Shown here: positions 60,931 to 64,000 of the stretch, piece by piece | How the letters are laid out: every line of letters starts with the position of its first letter | How positions within the stretch are numbered: the first letter of the stretch is position 1 | Source: Marchantia polymorpha subsp. ruderalis | Lineage: Eukaryota; Streptophyta; Marchantiopsida; Marchantiales; Marchantiaceae | Direction of reading: 5' to 3' | DNA length: 64,000 nt | Assembly (NCBI GenBank): GCA_037833965.1 | Contig: AP031356.1 | Coordinates: forward strand, 20,296,501 to 20,360,500 | Notes under the pieces: generated by a model | What the model saw: only the letters and a program-made list of their open reading frames with translations | What the model was told of the DNA's origin: nothing | Databases searched by the model: none | Position numbers and translations under genes: made by a program

Positions 60931-62860
60931 TGATTACGGTAGGTTTGGAGTGTTTACCATTCATTTGGAGTGCAGCTTGTCCACACTCCCTATTTTTGGG
61001 ATCCAACATCCTCGCCGTGTCATACCAAATGAAATCCCGTAACTCTCGTTACATTTAACATCATTGGGGAAAAAAATCTACAAATTATCACCAAAAGCAA
61101 CTGCTATTATGTATTTATATTTCATAATTTTTTTATGTACTCAATAAATTCATAAACGTGTGTACGTCATACATTGTGAATTTTTTATCTTTTATATGTA
61201 TCACGATACTTTATGTGTTGAACAAAGTAAGTATATGTTGTATGTACAAATTGAGATTCGAGTATTGGATTGCTATGTGTTGTCTATGACTAAGTCATCA
61301 AGAATACTACTTGCTCTTAGGATCTATTGCTTTGTCTTGTCTATGGCTATCTCTTTGAGATTCATAACATGGATCTAAACGTAGATCTTGAAGTGTTAGC
61401 AAAATGAGTAACCTTTTCATTAATCACCTTTTGACCAAATTCTATGCAATACTAGTGCATGTACTCATATTCATGGAAGAATTGGTATACAAGTTCATTG
61501 ATATTTATCTTTTAACAAATATTAAATCTATTCATTTCATGTTGTTGTTTCATATAACTATATATATTACAAACCAGCTAATTTTTTTTTCTTAAGTGCT
61601 ATACTCACTGTGCTAATCACCTTTTTGCAAAAAGTAAAAAATGTAACAATATGATATTGAAACAACTGCTTCCAAATAATCAATGATCAAGCATGCTTGA
61701 GTCTTCTTATAAATTTATTCACATCTGTTGATATCATCACACTAAAAGTATGAGGATGAATATTATTGAGCATAAAATTTCTTTTAGATTTTTACATTGA
61801 ATTTTTGCACAAAAAATTTAAATTTTTTTTCTTAAAAATCTAACTTGTATTTTTTGATTGATTATCAATATCATTGAATCTTCATTAAATTTCACCATTG
61901 TGTAAATTCTATGATAATTCAAAGGTTAAAAATTTTAAATTAATCCCATAAATAATTCGTCAATCTAAAATTAATCAGTAAAAATATCATATCAAAAATA
62001 TTTATAAATGATACTGCACTTACTTGTAAAAAATTAAATTTTAACTTTAATGTTTTTGAATTACTCTATTATCATTCAAGATATGTTAGACTAGGTGTTT
62101 TGCCCCCATTATTTGGAATCAATTGAAATATTATTGTGAATAATATTATTTTCAAAAAAATATTTAAAATATCAATTATTATATAAATGTAAGATTTACA
62201 TGATTTTCTTGAATTAAATGCTCTTCAAAACAATAAAAAATCATGATCTCAAGTTTGTAATTTTGAAACATTACAAATGTCAACTACTATATGAAAAAAT
62301 ATCTTTATAAATTTGAATAGTGAAACTTTCACGTAATTATTTATTTTGATTTTAGGAATTCATTTTGTTGTTTTTTAAAATACATATATTTTCTACGTTC
62401 TCAAATACAGATCAAAATCCAGATAAAATTTGAAATTTTTTCTTCAAAATATGTGAAAGTTGAAATGATGTAAGATGGAACCAAGAACCCAAGCAATTTT
62501 TTCTAACAAATTTCAATTTTATACAAAGTTTTGAAATATACCTTCCCTCATATATCTTCATGAAGATGCACTGGACTACCAAAACTTTGATTGTGAATGT
62601 ATTTTCTTCGTATCCAGGTTATGAATCATTCAATAGCAATGATAGTTGAACAAACTCATCTACTAGCCTAAGCTTCAGCCCTCAATATCTCTCAACTTTT
62701 GGGTTTTTTCCATTTCAAATCATAACCAATGCTACTCCTTAATTACTACTCGGACTTGAGATTTCTGTATACTGTGATGGATCAATTCCATTGGATTATA
62801 TGTGATTACTAAAGTAATCGCATGTAATTAAAAATTCATAAAAAATTAACTCAGATTAGA
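60931..62860. other. AT-rich filler
   Basis: A sharp drop in GC after the BAG upstream region. No recognised genes; open stretches at 61160-61378 and 61404-61595 are AT-driven. Confidence 0.5.
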
Positions 62861-64000
62861 GTGGACATGGTTTGTTTCGACATTGATACCGGAGGTCGGG
62901 ACTTGATACTTACCATTTCCCAAACCCATATCCGGAGTCCAGAAAGAATCTGTGCCACATTAGCTAAAGGGGAGGACATTTAATGGTGTGGCAGGCTGGG
63001 GGTTCGTACTCAGGTTCACCCAAAGTTGGAAGCGAGCGGAGTGTAAACTAACACCGAGGCAGCCATCCATCATGCATGATTCTCGCAGAACTCATTTAAC
63101 GCTGGTTTGCATTGCAATGGAGAATTACTACTGCGTGAGATCAGAATTTATATATACGTATATAATTGTATAATTATATATATATAGCTTGAAGTAGTTC
63201 TAAAATTTCATGGATATCCCATGGTTGTAGCAGTACCCAAACCCCCTCGAAGCATGGTTACAGAGCCGGTGTGTAACAGGGATGAGGAAACATGACGGTC
63301 CTGGAGAACACCAAAGGGTCCATACTGGATACCAAATCTTGGTGGAGGTATATCAAAGTTCCACCACTTGATTAGAAGTCCTAAATCTCACATCCGGAAA
63401 TTGATGGTTCCAACTGAGCCATGATACCTCTGAAACACAAGGGGACGCAAGATGCACCGAGAATCGTGTACTGGTCTCGTCATTCTGCTGAGGTCCCAAG
63501 CAAGCAAGTGCAAGTGCAGAACGGGACAACACCCAACCACCACCACTTGTTATAGAAGGCAGCTTGTTTGTAAGTCATAAAGGCATGATGGTAATTATGA
63601 CATTCTTTAATAGGTAGCTTCTTTCTCTGAGGGAAGAGATATGTGGCCGAGCAGGAATCAATCGATCAACTCCGGAACTCTCTCTCTCTCTCTCTCATTC
63701 TATCTATTCTCTTCGTGATGCAGGCAGTATGAATCGCCGATGCAAGCTTTTTATTCCGAGCGCATCTCGAGCCCCTTCATTAATTCATGCGCACTAAAGT
63801 TCGATCCGATCCATCCCCATACCAAATGAAGATACTGTACTGCAAGAGTATTGTGCCGCTACAAGATACAGGACTGTGGCGAGTTTGGGGTCTGACCCGA
63901 GGGGTCAGTTATGAAGATGTACCTTCGATCTATGATTGACTTGATCAGTGAATTTGCTAGCGAGCGCCGGCCCGGCCAGGCCAGTAAAGATAGCAGCTGC
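62861..64000. other. Mixed-composition region at the right edge, no recognised gene
   Basis: From about 62865 the GC content rises again. A (TC)n run lies at 63679-63697 and a TA run at 63172-63186. The final 250 bases are GC-rich and might be the start of a gene or promoter beyond the window. No domain recognised. Confidence 0.35.

Noticed and set aside
60538-60933. Plus-strand readings with Asp or Arg-Ala-Ser-Glu runs
   Set aside because: They are translations of the GAC and GCGA microsatellites.

Overview
This is a nuclear window from a land plant, most likely a liverwort of the Marchantia polymorpha type. Three things point that way: short-intron plant genes (family 1 UDP-glycosyltransferases with the 44-residue plant signature box, and a BAG co-chaperone with plant-style WExFD tail motifs), plant L1, Copia, Gypsy and hAT fossils, and a coiled-coil protein family at 22410-24974 that I recall as highly repeated in M. 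polymorpha. The species call rests on that recollection.

Layout. 1-2206 is the 3' end of an L1-type LINE. 3931-4621 is a broken exon series of a fructose-2,6-bisphosphatase domain gene. 4725-8825 and 29255-33393 are the two arms of a large inverted duplication; each arm carries one UDP-glycosyltransferase gene (A on +, B on -). The roughly 20.4 kb between the arms holds a 5'-truncated Gypsy fossil containing a 102-bp tandem array, a lipase pseudogene, AT-rich filler, a broken member of the coiled-coil family and a hAT transposon relic. 33394-36864 holds small repeats and a possible terminal-inverted-repeat element. 36865-45047 is an old Copia element with both LTRs, invaded by two inverted copies of a roughly 750-bp repeat, one of which was then hit by a solo LTR. 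48985-50991 is a third glycosyltransferase (C). 51074-58255 is mostly AT-rich filler with a second coiled-coil relic. 58256-60062 is a complete BAG gene with a CpG- and microsatellite-rich upstream region. The remainder is mostly AT-rich DNA without recognisable genes.

Genes likely to work: glycosyltransferases B (467 aa) and C (469 aa) and the BAG protein (265 aa). Glycosyltransferase A carries a +2 change in exon 2 that also creates a possible in-frame splice donor, so its status is open. The glycosyltransferases form a small dispersed cluster of one subfamily, all with an unusual Gln-Gly in place of His-Cys in the signature box. BAG is unrelated in function. I found no operon-like or CRISPR-like system. 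The observations most worth following are the inverted duplication, the signature-box variant, the coiled-coil family with its conserved post-stop segment, and the nested retroelement structure.
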